Assembly (NCBI GenBank): GCA_030762175.1
Contig: CM060831.1
Location: 250,501 to 314,500 of the forward strand
DNA from: Metallyticus violacea
Lineage: Eukaryota; Arthropoda; Insecta; Mantodea; Metallyticidae
Direction: 5' to 3'
Length of the DNA stretch: 64,000 bases
The notes beneath the pieces are model-generated. The model searched no databases and was not told the DNA's origin. It saw only the letters and a list, made by a program, of their open reading frames with translations. This document shows, in pieces, positions 49,673 to 59,947 of this stretch (positions are counted from its first letter, which is position 1; each line of letters begins with the position of its first letter). The position numbers and the translations under genes are program-made.

Positions 49673-51560
49673 CTAAAATTCATTGGGTAAAATATGTAAA
49701 AACTCAACAAGCCCCTGTGTCAAAAATAATGTAGTTCGGGGCTCTATTAGAAAGTCGATTTCGCAGCCTACTGTAGCAGTACAAGTAGATGATTCAAATA
49801 GGGATTCCGCATCAGCAGCGTAAGCTGCCTTTGTATCGATTTTCTGTAGCATTTTTTTTTTTTTTTTGGGAAGTTGGCAGTCCTTACAACACTGTTTGTT
49901 CCTTCGTAGACCCGCACGAATTGTTAAGATTGAATCAAATATTTCTAGGTCCATTTTATTTCTTTTCTTTGTTTTCACTTCCTTGAAATTTTGGCTAAAT
50001 AATCACTCAACTTCAGCATTGGGCCAAGGAAGTGAAAGAAGCATAATAGCTAATTTAGATAATTCAGCAAAAGAGTTTAACCGCTTGCGTCCTTATTATA
50101 TTTTATTATTTCATTCCAAAACGAGACTGTGTTATTAATTTCCGACCATTTTTAGTTGTCAGGTTCACGCATTGTATTTGAATTTTTGAAATTTCATTTG
50201 CTGACAGTAAAAACTGCAAGTGGAATCAAGGGATCCTTTATCGTTCTTAAGGCATTTTCTACTGATATAAATGCAACCATTTATATAATTTGGACATTCT
50301 GTTGCAGCTCTTTTAATAATTTGACAAGAAACATCAAACAACAATCTCGGAACTGTTGATGCTGCTCTGAAGACAATTTCAGCATTTTCAGCTAGTTTTC
50401 AAATTCGTAGCCGAGATAGGCGTATGCGTAAACAGTCATCAACGTTGCCTTTGAGAGGATCTAAGCAACGGGTTGCGGTTGGTAAAATCAGTTTCATAGC
50501 AATTGAATGAGTAAGATTAGTTGAATCATTTAACAGTTTGGTGGGGTCTGCTGTATTCGGTTCAAATTATTTATTTACGGCCTGAACTTAACAAAGAACT
50601 GATTTAAAAAATAGCAAATAAGCATGGTGTCATCGACTTCCATGTTTTACAGTAGTTATGCAGTGACATTTTCCCTTTACATGAGTCATTTCAAAGAAAG
50701 TTTTCAACTTTAACCATTGATCCATGATCCTGCAGACAGTCGTTTTAGTTGATAGACAGCGAGTATCACAAGCTCTGACAATTTTAAGACGATCGTGGCC
50801 ATCAGCGATAATCTGGCATAGAAGACGTATATTCCTGCCGCCTAAGTGAAGAGTGACTAAATCGAGTATAAGTTTCTTTAATATGAAACTCTAAATTCCT
50901 AGGAAGCATAATATAAGCAAAATATAAGCACCAAAGAAGAAATATTGTCTTAGTTTCTTGTACACTCCACTATTTACACCGACCACAGAGATGCATTAGC
51001 AGTGCCTAATCCAATAAGTTTCTTAAAATCTAGTCCTTTGTTTGCATCACTGTTCATAACCGCAGAAACAATTCCATCGGCATTAAATGCCGTATGCTTT
51101 ACTGTTGTGAATTAAGTAGAGATTATTTCTCCGCGCTGTTCACTAAAGTAATTTATAGCCAATCGCAAAAGTTTTCTTACACCGACATCTGTAGATTCGT
51201 CAATTAAGAGACTGTAACAAACCGTCATTAAGATCTTTCAGTAAATTATTTTTAAAATGTGGGGCTAACTTTAAATTATAATTCCGCACTTTGTTCTATG
51301 CAGGCTCATGTTAGCTGCTGCACTACTTTCAGAAAATTATTTATGCACAATTGAGATAAATGATCATTGGACATTGTTGAAGTAAGAGCTCCCTCACTAG
51401 CAGCCGTCTTATTTGTAACCTTCACCACGGAAGAATCCAGTGAGCGAGATGATGTGGACAACTCTACAGCACTGGCGTGTTTCTTACTACCGCCATGCCG
51501 AGTTAAGTCAAATTTCTTACCTTAATGTCGCACTTCCAAAATATACACCAGGCTTTCGCA
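49673..51560 (-). pseudogene. hAT transposase pseudogene (ZBED/SCAND3-like group)
   Basis: Minus-strand readings in order: KFDLTRHGGSKKHASAVEL (about 51,470-51,520), a zinc-finger-type N-terminus; GHDRLKIVRACDTRCLS and VCRIMDQWLKLKTFFEMTH (about 50,680-50,800), matching the family block before the insertion domain (LKxxxxxxTRWLS...QWxxLKxxF); ADPTKLLNDS (about 50,540); LPWPNAEVE.LFSQ (about 50,010), the C-terminal dimerisation signature (SNAxVERxFSQ); and the 101-codon segment 49,673-49,978 with FDSILTIRAGLRRNKQCCKD. Numerous stops and frameshifts make it dead. Confidence 0.82.
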
Positions 51561-51643
51561 AAACCGAGGGCACTTCCAAAATCCAGACTTGAAATTCATT
51601 GTGCAATAAGACTGTTTTCGAAACTGCTGTTGCTACTGAGGCG

Positions 51644-51645
51644 CC

Positions 51646-51718
<73 letters not shown>
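51644..51718 (+). repeat. (AAT)n microsatellite
   Basis: About 24 perfect AAT units inside the hAT element, upstream of the transposase remnant. Asn- or Leu-homopolymer ORFs here are artefacts. Confidence 0.97.
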
Positions 51719-51719
<1 letters not shown>

Positions 51720-52554
51720 CACTTATTCGTGTATTTTGTTTCCGAAACGGAATATCCCGTACTAGAGTAAAACTTCACTCGCTACACTACAAAACACGTT
51801 CTGTCTTGTTTAAGACTATTTCTTGACTGAAACAATGAGAATGAGGAACTGAGGAGAGTCTGAGCTTGACCTGATCTGGGCTCGTGGATATGTAAAATAC
51901 ATACACTGCAATAACCCTATTGTGCTACTGACTGAAGGAGTAGTAATTATCAACAATGTTGAAAAATAACATTCAGCCTACTTAAATTATCAAATAAATA
52001 AAATAAATAAATGAAATCAGATTTAATCTACAAAAAGTTATAATTAATATCACTAACAAAAATAAACTTCTTGAATGTAAATAGTGTACATACCAAGAGC
52101 TACTCTGAAAAAAAGTAGGCTCGAGGGATCTCTCGAGTGAATGCTGAATCAATTGTTAATGATTCCTTTCTTATCGCAAGCGTCCGGTCTAGTATACATA
52201 TCTAGGATTACGCAGAACAAACGAAAATATTGCTGATAGCATCATAATAAGTTAATGTTACGTGGCTATTATTTATCTTACTCACGTACATTTTCATAAA
52301 ATGACAATATTCAAGATAGGGATGCAATACAGCTACACATCATGTTCACTGTACTTGTTCTTCTTACATACCATAACAGATAGGGCAATATGCTGCCTGT
52401 TGCATGCTATAACAATTAAAATCATGGGAAAAGGTGCATCTAGCTGGTTAAATCAGTTAAATTTTTGGTTATAAGCATTTCGCAATTTTGTATGACTAAA
52501 TGCTTTGGTAAAATGCTAAATTTAGCCATAAAATAGCTAAGTTGGCAACAGTTG

Positions 52555-53267
52555 TGACCCAGCCTACCTAAATGAAACAATAACGAATTGTTTAGCTTGC
52601 GATAACTTGATGCAAATAAAACACTAAGCTTCACTTGGTCTGCTTTCAAAGTACAAATAGTACAACATTTTATATGGTAGGAATTTATGCTTTCGAGTTA
52701 ACAAGTACAAACTGCGCCCTATAATGTCAAAATTAAAAGGTGAAACCATGCATAATCAAAGTCGCGAGATTGCTGCTAATGTTAACGAGTATATGAAGGC
52801 CCGATTTTTTTTTTTTTTTTTTTTTTTTACCGAATTATTGTTTTTAATAGTGCGTAACACCCGTTTTTACTGCTGAGGCATTACAAACGGTGGCCAATGA
52901 TGAAGAGTGCATGAATTTATTTCAGCAATTAAATTTACACACACAAACAAAATATCTAACAATTTAGCAGTATGAAAACTAAGGTTCTCCCTTACCTTCA
53001 CCACCAGGTTATATGCATGGTAAAGAACCCTTAATTCAAATTACCACTTTCACTATTGTGTATGCCCTCAAGCTCCTTCCTTTTAAGTAGTATATATCAC
53101 TTTCCGGTGATTAAATTGATTGCTAATGATATCAAAAGTGGGGTGAGGTATCAAAAGTGGGTTGAACATGAACATATATGTGATACAAAAAGAATTGGTT
53201 TAAATACAATTAAAAATGCAAAATGATGGTACTGAATATTTTTATTATACAAAATAAAATTAACAAT
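52555..53267. other. Junction between hAT and Polinton, no gene
   Basis: Contains a 24-T run (52,805-52,828) and AT-rich sequence. The left end of the Polinton, with its terminal inverted repeat, should lie within about 52,830-53,300. It cannot be placed because the matching right end is outside the window. Confidence 0.45.
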
Positions 53268-53485
53268 AAAAATGGAGGTTTTTACCCCTTTACAAAATGG
53301 AGGTTTTACCCTTTACAAAAATGGCGGTGCAGTTCACACATCACTGGTGGCGGCACACAGGCGGGTTTACAAACATTGTGAGAGTTTGGCGGTTACAAAA
53401 ATATGGCTGTGAAGTTCACACATACTGGTGGGTTTATGGCGCAGTCGGCTTTACTAAAATGGCGCTGGATTTACAAAAAATTATT
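53268..53485. repeat. Degenerate short tandem repeat next to the Polinton coding region
   Basis: The phrase ttaca-aaaatggcgg/aaaatggaggtttt recurs about eight times at irregular 20-55-bp spacing. cagttcacacat is repeated at about 53,331 and 53,413. It lies just beyond the last Polinton ORF. It may be part of the element's terminal region. Confidence 0.6.
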
Positions 53486-53979
53486 TCAAAATATGTGGTA
53501 TGTCTTTCACAAACGATACTTCACTGTCTTCGTCGCTGTTGCTTTCTTCCTCCTCGCGTGGTGTGGTGACGCAAGTAAGTGACATTTGGGAAAAGTTGAT
53601 GTTGAGGTGTTCCTGGGCCGACGGAATGGCGATGGGGACGACGAAATCGCTGATGGATGCGGTTGTGAAGCATCCTGCCGATGTGACCTTGTACTCTAGG
53701 GCTGGCGTCTTGTCGATGGTTCCGAGGTAGATGGTGCAGCGTGCGTCTATGCCGTAGTGGAGTGCTTTAGACGGGAGGCACCTGACTTCCACGACGTCGG
53801 AGTTGTTGGTTGCTAATTTGACGGTGAGTTTTGTCTTCGCCAAAGAAGGAGATTTCTGTTGAGATGAGGTTGATGTTTGCTGGGTACTCACCGCTTGTTG
53901 TGACGTGATTTTGGTTGTCAAAAACTAGTTTGACAAATACATTGTTGCCTACCCACACCGGATCTATTTGACAGGGCAT
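53481..53979 (-). pseudogene. Polinton small ORF, unknown function, frameshifted
   Basis: An ATG at 53,977-53,979 (MPCQIDPVWVGNNVFVKL) starts 4 nt after the stop of the preceding gene. The reading then has to change frame at about 53,890-53,925 to continue into the long segment ending at 53,481 (KLTVKLATNNSDVVEVRCL, YGIDARCTIYLGTI, acidic tail EEEESNSDEDSE). The C-terminal acidic stretch and beta-rich composition are all that can be said. No family recognised. It is the last gene before the element end. Confidence 0.55.
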
Positions 53980-53984
53980 CTTGT

Positions 53985-54471
53985 TTATTTCGGTGTAAAC
54001 TTCGATACGTGTCTCCGGTAGCCGTTTCTGAGTACTTCTCCACCCTGGTACACGATGTAAAAGTCGAACGAGTTGAGCTGGTTGATGAGTTCTGTAGAAA
54101 GATTGATAAATCTTGTAGACAGAAACACTTCTTTCCCGTTTTCGAGGCGAACAAGCGTCCTGGGTCCATGCTTTGTGGATATGTTCCGGAACCCTACCAC
54201 GACGGATGGTACGTTCGGCTGTAACGTGGACACTGATACATACTCCGAGTTGCTCGCTACTGTAGCTAGTTGGCGTAACGCATCGTTGATCATGTTGACT
54301 TCTCTGTAGAACTTTTGCTCCTGACACACATTGGGCATTGTTTGGTGAGAGGGGGAGGACCGTCAATGTGGGTAGTGGTGGTGGGGAGGTTGTAGTGCTG
54401 GTTGCAGCGGCAGTAAGGGGCGTAAATTCCTTTAGCTTCAGGTGTAAGCCCCGCCTATACAGCGTCCACAT
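53985..54471 (-). pseudogene. Polinton FLPxRF-type protein, unknown function, probably frameshifted
   Basis: The first ATG is at 54,471 (MWTLYRRGLHLKLKEF, then a Thr/Pro-rich linker). The frame must change near 54,340 to reach the conserved part, 53,985-54,338: FRNISTKHGPRTLVRLENG, KEVFLSTRFINLSTELINQL and FYIVYQGGEV. This resembles a small domain I have seen in Polinton and invertebrate proteins (YGPRxVxxLxxxxxVFLPxRFxxLxDxxI), possibly nucleic-acid-binding. Function unproven. Alternatively the conserved part is its own gene starting with the ATG at 54,338. Confidence 0.55.
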
Positions 54472-54606
54472 CTACTGGCGAATGATGCATAAAGATGGCG
54501 TTTCCCTCCACGGCTAGTAGATGACGTTCATTTGGCTCCATCATTGTGAGACGACGACCATTTTTCAGAAACTTTATCACTAGGTTCATGGTTTGCGGGA
54601 GACTTG

Positions 54607-55525
54607 TCACAACTTGTCTGGACTTGTTCGTGACGTTGTAAGGTGTTCGTGTTTGGACAGGGGTGCAGGTGTTTTCGTGACGTCATCACGGAGCAGGTGC
54701 AACCTCGCCTTGAACTTGTCCATGGCTACCCGGTTCAACTCTATGATGAATTTCAGATGCTCCATCTCTACGTCATGCCTGAACTTGTTCGGGAGGTTCT
54801 CGTGTTTAGACTTGTTCATGCAGGTGTTTTCGTAACGTCATCACGGTGCGACCTCACCTTGAACTTGTTTGGACTTGTTTGGACTTCCTGGTCCAACTCT
54901 CTGATGAATATCGGTTTTAGAAAATGCTCCATCTCTAGGAACACTCTAAAGGTTGCGCAACGAATGTATCTTGTGTATTCGGCGTAGTTCATTTTTTTCA
55001 CTGAAACGTGGGCGTGAAGCAAATACTTGCAATAGGCTGCTATTTGATTTTGTACTTCGAACTCTTCTTTCTTCTTGTGATATATGATGTCGGTGACCAT
55101 ACGCTGTAGGCTTTCTAGTGTCCTCCATTCCTGCATACTCAGCGATATACAGCGACCGTCCATTTTGATGATAATATTTTGTGCGCCAAATAAACGTTTA
55201 AAAAGTATGGATAGTCGGTTGGTTAACTGCCACTCTCTTAGATGAAGAGTCAAGCTCTGTATTGTCGGTATCGCCTCTGCAAGCTTCTGCCACTCTGTTG
55301 AACCCAAAACCACCGCGCTGCGTCGTCCACCAACGGTCACCACGATCTTGTGTGGAGACTTAGGTGAAAACCCAACGGCTGCAAACTTGGACTGCTTGCT
55401 GTTCAAGAAGAAAATATCCGATAGCGGTCCAAGCCTCTCCATGTCACTGTAAAAACAAGAACGCCTCTTATGTAGCACACTATTTTCATTCGCCAATTAA
55501 CCACACATAATGAATGCGACTTACC
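54607..55525 (-). pseudogene. Polinton protein with two PC4-like segments, probable intron, 3' duplication
   Basis: The long frame ends at 54,816 and overlaps a second frame, 54,607-54,819, by an ATGA. Two segments resemble each other and the ssDNA-binding PC4 fold: KIVVTVGGRR...LGSTEWQKL (about residue 48 on) and NIIIKMDGRCISLSMQEW (about residue 106 on). The apparent start at 55,496 is TTG and lies in a likely 78-nt intron (GT at 55,523-55,524, AG at 55,447-55,448, polypyrimidine tttttacag). Splicing joins an upstream exon with MNS to DMERLGPLSD in frame. A ~170-bp tandem duplication (54,660-54,940) repeats the region encoding DDVTKTPA and MEH. A ssDNA-binding role is inference. Confidence 0.5.
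55447..55524 (-). other. Candidate spliceosomal intron, 78 nt
   Basis: The donor CAG|GTAAGT is a perfect consensus, the acceptor follows a T-run (ttgtttttacag), and the flanking codons stay open when joined. A weaker candidate intron lies just upstream: donor AAAG|GTTAGT near 55,668 and acceptor ttttttttag near 55,583. Confidence 0.55.
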
Positions 55526-55696
55526 TGTTCATCTCTCTCGGAGCAACTGGTAGAGTGGATCGTGTAGCACCACATGCGCCTTCTAAAAAAAAAATATACA
55601 GGAATTACCAACATAAATGTATCAGAGTGGTATATGCATATTCATACACAATTTGTATCAATACTAACCTTTAACGATATGCCTCTGATGTGTAGT

Positions 55697-56113
55697 TTAT
55701 GAGCATCTACCAAAACTGTAGGTCCTTTTAATGACGTCATCGTTGTGATTAAAATCACTTATGCTGAATTTTGAAAAGAATTTCTCCTTGCTCAGGCCTT
55801 GGAAGCGGTGAGATAGGTAAGCAACGACGTAATGGCCACAAGTGATGCTGACATCGCCTTGTAAACTTCTAGTGTTGTGAGTCCATCTTGTACCACAACA
55901 TCGATTTAAAAAATTTAGAATTTCCCCCGAAAGAGGTTCTATACCATAGCTATCGAAATATTCACCCCGGTCGTTCTTTGCAACAAAGATGCAGACCCAA
56001 TGTTTCGTGCTTGGATCAGTGTTAACGACAACTGCTATGGGAAGCTGCCTATTATGCAAATTTATCGACGACAATTGGTCGCAAGCGTACACGCCTAAAA
56101 GTGTGGGGTACAT
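55697..56113 (-). CDS. Adenain-like cysteine protease (Polinton PRO)
   Basis: The 138-codon ORF, starting at a true ATG, belongs to the adenovirus-type (C5/Ulp1-fold) maturation proteases. GVYACDQL is the N-terminal family block, NTDPSTKHWVCIFV contains the catalytic His, EYFDSYGIEP has the acidic residue, and SLQGDVSITCGHYVVAYL carries the oxyanion Gln and nucleophile Cys. The triad is complete. In these elements it is thought to process capsid precursors. It starts 32 nt after the capsid gene stop. It is shorter than usual (about 20 N-terminal residues are missing; a stop lies just before the ATG), so function is uncertain. It and the ATPase are the main uninterrupted genes. Confidence 0.93.
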   Translation of the reverse strand: MYPTLLGVYACDQLSSINLHNRQLPIAVVVNTDPSTKHWVCIFVAKNDRGEYFDSYGIEPLSGEILNFLNRCCGTRWTHNTRSLQGDVSITCGHYVVAYLSHRFQGLSKEKFFSKFSISDFNHNDDVIKRTYSFGRCS

Positions 56114-56144
56114 TTAGACAGAAGCCGGTGTATTTGCAACGTAT

Positions 56145-57422
56145 TCATGATACCAAAATGGTCCTGTTTGCATCAATTTCTATAGTGCGATGTACTTCTG
56201 CCATCACCAACAGATTGATGGGTTCTGGAGTTTGATCTTTAAAACCTATACTTATAGACACAGTGCCGTGTCGTTGCCCTGAAATGTAAGACTCGTTAGG
56301 GCTCATATCAGCTGTTAGATCAAATACCATAATGGTATAGCCGTGAGAATATTGATGTCTGGAAATTGAATGCCCTTCGTCCTTAAAGTGTATCCCGAGG
56401 CTATCTTGAAGTTTTTGAAAACATTGGAGAAAGTGACCGGCATCAAAATCGGGCTGTAGGGGTTGTGAGGGAAAAGGCCGGCCGTTCACATACAGTTGAA
56501 AAGAATTCATTTTAAAGTGCTGTATATTGTATGGGTTTTTGTTAATGTTACCGTTGTATGCCTGGTCGGCAACCATTGCCACAACCACTCTTCGGTGTAT
56601 TTGCCCTATGAAAACGTCATTGAAAGTCATGTTATTAACCTCCTTTGGAATGTTGAGAGCGTGAAATCCTACATCTTTGAGATGGTACTTTGCATTACTC
56701 TTTGCTAACACCGCCTGATGTGCAAGCTTGATGACGGTCTCACAGCTTTCAAAATCGGTCTAGCAGACTGAATCTCTGTGTAGGCTATAAAGTCCTTTGC
56801 ATCCGAAAAGAGATGAAAGTTGGGTGAAGAGGGTGAGATGTGATGGTAACGCTCACATTGTTCAAGAGCAGATTTTCCTGATTAAAGAGTGCATTGGAAA
56901 AATTACCCATTAGCTGCACAACTTTGCTTCCTTTGGTATAGTCGTTACGCCACTTAATTCCATCATTTGCTACATACGCGTCCATCATTCTTCCCTTGTC
57001 CTTTTTCCAGAGCGAGGACTGTAGTCTGCTGTTCATGACATCTTCCGAATAATTGAGCAACGTTTCAATGTAAGTTCTATAGGGGTAGCTTGGCTGAGGC
57101 ATGGAAAATGTGACATTGTTGATGATACTTCCAATTGTTGAAACAAGGAATTTAAAGAATTGTTTACAAAGGTAACTTGCTTGTCCTCTTTCAAGTCGTT
57201 TCCGTCATCCTCTATTCGCACGAACAGCTCAAGTACTACATAAGTCATGTCGAGGTAATCGTCTGCATTGCCAGAGTAATCAAATGTGATGGGGGCGTTT
57301 TTCATAAGTGTATTTTGAGGGTTTAGAGAAATGTAACGGTACTCCTCAAAGTTCATTTGAACGGGAAAGTCTTTAAAGATGTCTAGTTATGCACTCATGT
57401 GCGCCAACGATTCATCAGCCAT
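56145..57422 (-). pseudogene. Polinton major capsid protein (double jelly-roll), broken
   Basis: The start MADESLAHMSA (ATG at 57,420-57,422) is followed by an in-frame TAA at 57,387-57,389. The same frame resumes with LDIFKDFPVQ, the usual N-terminal motif. 57,033-57,356 has SGNADDYLDMTYVVLELFVRI. A frameshift near 57,125 leads to 56,785-57,102 with YPYRTYIETLLNY, SLWKKDKG and NQENLLLNNVSVTI. Further shifts near 56,800-56,730 lead to 56,145-56,711 with NDVFIGQIHRRVVVAMV, AYNGNINKNPYN, YVNGRPFPSQPLQPDF and TIEIDANRTI. This is the full order of the family's two jelly-roll domains. The capsid subunit cannot be made from this copy: one stop and at least three frameshifts. Confidence 0.93.
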
Positions 57423-57451
57423 TATGAAAATACGTCTAGCACCTTACGTCT

Positions 57452-57838
57452 TCAGCGTTTAGTCTTAAACTGATTATATATTTCACCCTTCGTGCGCTTT
57501 AATAGCCCAGTGCCTATCATAGAGTCTATCTTTACATCAGTTTTCCTTTGCAAGTTAGTTCCTGCCTCCTTCAGCCTAGTCTTTAACGATTCTTTTGGCG
57601 GTATCCCCGAACTTGCAACATCTGCAAGCACATTGGCCCTCATTTTCAATGCCTCTTTACCGATAGCTTTCACACTGCTCTTGAAAAACGATAGCACGGT
57701 TCTGAAAAGACCACCTTGAGCAGAGAACAAGACGCTACCCTTTTGATAACGCTTGCCTATGTATAAGTGAAAATCTCCATTGTATAATCCTCCTCCAGCC
57801 TGGTTTAAAAAATATCTGGTGACAGTATCCAGCTCCAT
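57452..57838 (-). CDS. Polinton small basic QAGGG protein (adenovirus pVI/pX-like)
   Basis: The ORF has 128 codons with a true ATG and no internal break. The N-terminus YFLNQAGGGLYNGDFHLYIG and the segment QGGLFRTVLSFFKSSVKAIG followed by KEALKMRANVLADV are hallmarks of a small protein found next to the capsid gene in Polintons and related viruses. It has a Gly-rich start, an amphipathic helix and a Lys/Arg-rich tail (LKRTKGEIYNQFKTKR). It has been compared with adenovirus minor core/membrane-lytic proteins. A role in the particle is inferred from position and composition. It lies between the GEWEV protein and the capsid gene. Confidence 0.8.
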   Translation of the reverse strand: MELDTVTRYFLNQAGGGLYNGDFHLYIGKRYQKGSVLFSAQGGLFRTVLSFFKSSVKAIGKEALKMRANVLADVASSGIPPKESLKTRLKEAGTNLQRKTDVKIDSMIGTGLLKRTKGEIYNQFKTKR

Positions 57839-57854
57839 TATGTCTGTTTCGGAC

Positions 57855-58882
57855 GAAACGTTAGAACTATAGTAGAGGAAAGCCCGTCTACAAATGGCAA
57901 GAAATCACCGTAACCGTTCCTTAAATCTATATTCACGATTTTAAAGTCCTGTTGCATCAAAGGTACCCCAATTAAGTGGAACGAAGGACTTTTCAATAGT
58001 CATGCAGGTGTTGTCACGTTTTTCATACTCTACAGAGACGCTTTCAATGACTTGCACAAACGTGTTGCCCACCACTTGTACTATCAGATTACAGTAAATG
58101 AACATTTCGTAAGGGAAACCCATGTACGGGTCCACTGGGTGTTTGCCAATTTCCTGTTCAACCACGTTAGTGTATGGTTCGAAACCCATCATCTTGGCCA
58201 AAGATGGTGACAAAACCAATACATGTATGAGGTTCTTTGGCGCAGATTTAGGAGGATTGTGATATTTTTCCTGCATTTCTGGTGTAGGAGGAGTGCCTGG
58301 TTTACGAGGATTTGGTAGTTTAGGATTGACAGGTCTTGGAGGAGTTCTAGTAGGAGTAATAGTTCTAGCTTTGTTTTTCAACGTTTGGTTCGTGCCTTCA
58401 GGGGGTTTAATTTCTGTTTTCGATACACTTCTCCTAGAGGACTCAGCATTTTCTACATATCCTACATATTTGATGGTGGGAATATGACTGGTCCGTGTGT
58501 CCATGTTAATGTTGGCAGTATTTTTGTTCTCGTTATAAATGAAAAAGGTTTCGACTTGCAAATTTTCGCGTATAACAGAGTTGACAGCGTGTACAAAATC
58601 CTTAGAATTGTGTACGACACCATGTGGCAATTGTAAGTTAAATTTTGAATGTGTCATTGGCGCTACCATATTATACATTGGTCCAGTGATTTGATTATCG
58701 TGATTTGTTACGTTATAGAATTTCACAGGGTACCTAATCTTTTGCAGTGCGACTTCCCATTCTCCTTGCAGCACTATTCTCTCGGGAAAGGTGTTTGAAA
58801 ATCTGGAAGTTGTATTGTGAGTGAAATGCCCCATAGAGGCATTACTCACAAGCGTGAGGGAAAATGGTTTTGTTCTAATCAT
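57855..58882 (-). pseudogene. Polinton GEWEV-motif protein (candidate minor capsid), frameshifted near its end
   Basis: The true ATG at 58,882 (MIRTKPFSLTLVSNASMGHF) overlaps the integrase stop as ATGA; the reading from 58,912 uses GTG. FPERIVLQGEWEVALQKIRY is the family signature. A Pro-rich linker (about 58,230-58,400) follows, then PYEMFIYCNLIVQVVGNTFV and the C-terminal segment. The frame is lost at about 57,960 within VPLNWG. The adjacent frame continues with FKIVNIDLRNGYGDFLPFVDG and ends near 57,855, restoring the usual length. The protein is ubiquitous in Polintons and probably a minor capsid (penton-like) component, but that role is inference. Confidence 0.82.
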
Positions 58883-59920
58883 ATAGAGTTGATAGTTGAA
58901 GCCAGAATCCACGAATTAAACTTGACTGGATAACCTCTCCACTTAACCAAAAACTGTTTATTTCGACCGCGACCTTTAGTATCGAGTATTTGGTCTATTT
59001 TGAATGATTCTGGAAGAGATACCTTTTGTATATCCTCGGAGTAAAAGATGCCGTCTATGGCCTCCCCACCCAAGACCTTCAATCTATACAAAACGAGGGA
59101 ACCGTAGAACCGTATACCACCTCGTCAATATGTAAAATTTCATTCCTCTAGTTTTGCTCGTACCCCTTGGCAAACTTCATTTTCACCTTAGATATACGCA
59201 CATGGTCTCCCACATTAAATTTAACTTTACGTGGTTTGTCTGCATTCCGACCATAGAGATTTTCGTAAACCTGCAAAATGTTGTCTTCATTGACATCCTT
59301 TAGAGCCATCTTTATGGACCTATGAAAGGAACTATTGTAGGACTTTAAAAGCGCAGGAAGAACGTCCACGTATCTATGAGTGTGAAATATTTCCACATTT
59401 TTGTCTTTAAGGTTGTATTGAAACGTTGTACAACACTGGCTTTGACATTATTTTTGTAGTGTAATACTTTACACCATGTTTGGTTAAAAATATTTTAAAG
59501 CTTTTGTTGGTGAACTCCGTTCCTTTATCTGTTTGCAATATCTTGGGAGTGGGATGAGAGAATATAGTTTTAAATGCTTGTGTAATTTCGGCCCCTACTT
59601 TTTATTTTAATAGTATAGCCCAAGCATATTTCGAGAAAACATCAATCACTGTCAAGATGTAAACGTATGGTTTATTGTGTTCCTTTACGTTGTTCATAAC
59701 ACTTAGATCAGCTTCCCAAAGGTCGTCCATGTTGGTCACGTGATAATTTCTGGTGAGGAATCGATTTCTTATCGGCTTTATGAAATGTATAACTATCCTG
59801 TGTTTGAAGAAAGGACTCGATCTTAGATTTTGGTATACCGGTGAACTTGCGAAGTTTGTCTGCAGTGCCAAAACCAGCATAGTGTTCAGGTTTGAAATAG
59901 ATTTTCTTCAGCGCGCTCAT
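58879..59920 (-). pseudogene. Polinton retroviral-type integrase with chromodomain, broken, catalytic Glu replaced
   Basis: The ATG at 59,920 (MSALKKIYFKPEHYAGFG) starts the N-terminal domain. A frameshift near 59,765 leads to the core with DDLWEADLSVM (first Asp) and IDVFSKYAWAILL. A TAA follows at about 59,602. LQTDKGTEFTNKSF (second Asp, about 59,530) then reaches ASVVQRF (about 59,435), where the family has VERF: the third catalytic residue Glu reads Gln (CAA). Further shifts lead to 59,148-59,396 (HRYVDVLPALLKSYNSSFHR, FNVGDHVRISK), a TAG at the Trp position, and the chromodomain (58,879-59,091, FLVKWRGYPVKFNSW). It is inactive on several counts. Confidence 0.93.
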
Positions 59921-59947
59921 AGTTGCTCCCACACTTGCCTGCGAAGG

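Larger units (their letters stand above)
49373..52554 (-). mobile_element. hAT-family DNA transposon, decayed
   Basis: The left end reads cagtgttaccaactc (49,373). The right end, as reverse complement, reads caactgttgccaacttagc (about 52,535-52,554) followed by tattttatggctaaatttagc. This is the CAGTGTTGCCAACT... terminus common among hAT elements. A transposase reading on the minus strand fills 49.67-51.56 kb. The 8-bp target duplication expected for hAT is not recognisable. The length is ~3.2 kb, normal for an autonomous hAT. Confidence 0.78.

Noticed and set aside
51525..51778. Poly-Asn and poly-Leu ORFs
   Set aside because: They are artefacts of the (AAT)n run inside the hAT element.
52830..53300. 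Exact left terminus and TIR of the Polinton
   Set aside because: The matching right terminus is outside the window, so any boundary would be a guess.
55447..55496. Translation start of the PC4-like gene at 55,496
   Set aside because: The codon is TTG and lies within a likely intron. The first in-frame ATGs are MER (55,442) or, after splicing, MNS.
58882..58912. Start of the GEWEV protein at 58,912
   Set aside because: That codon is GTG and lies in the integrase chromodomain; the ATG at 58,882 fits the ATGA overlap and the family N-terminus.
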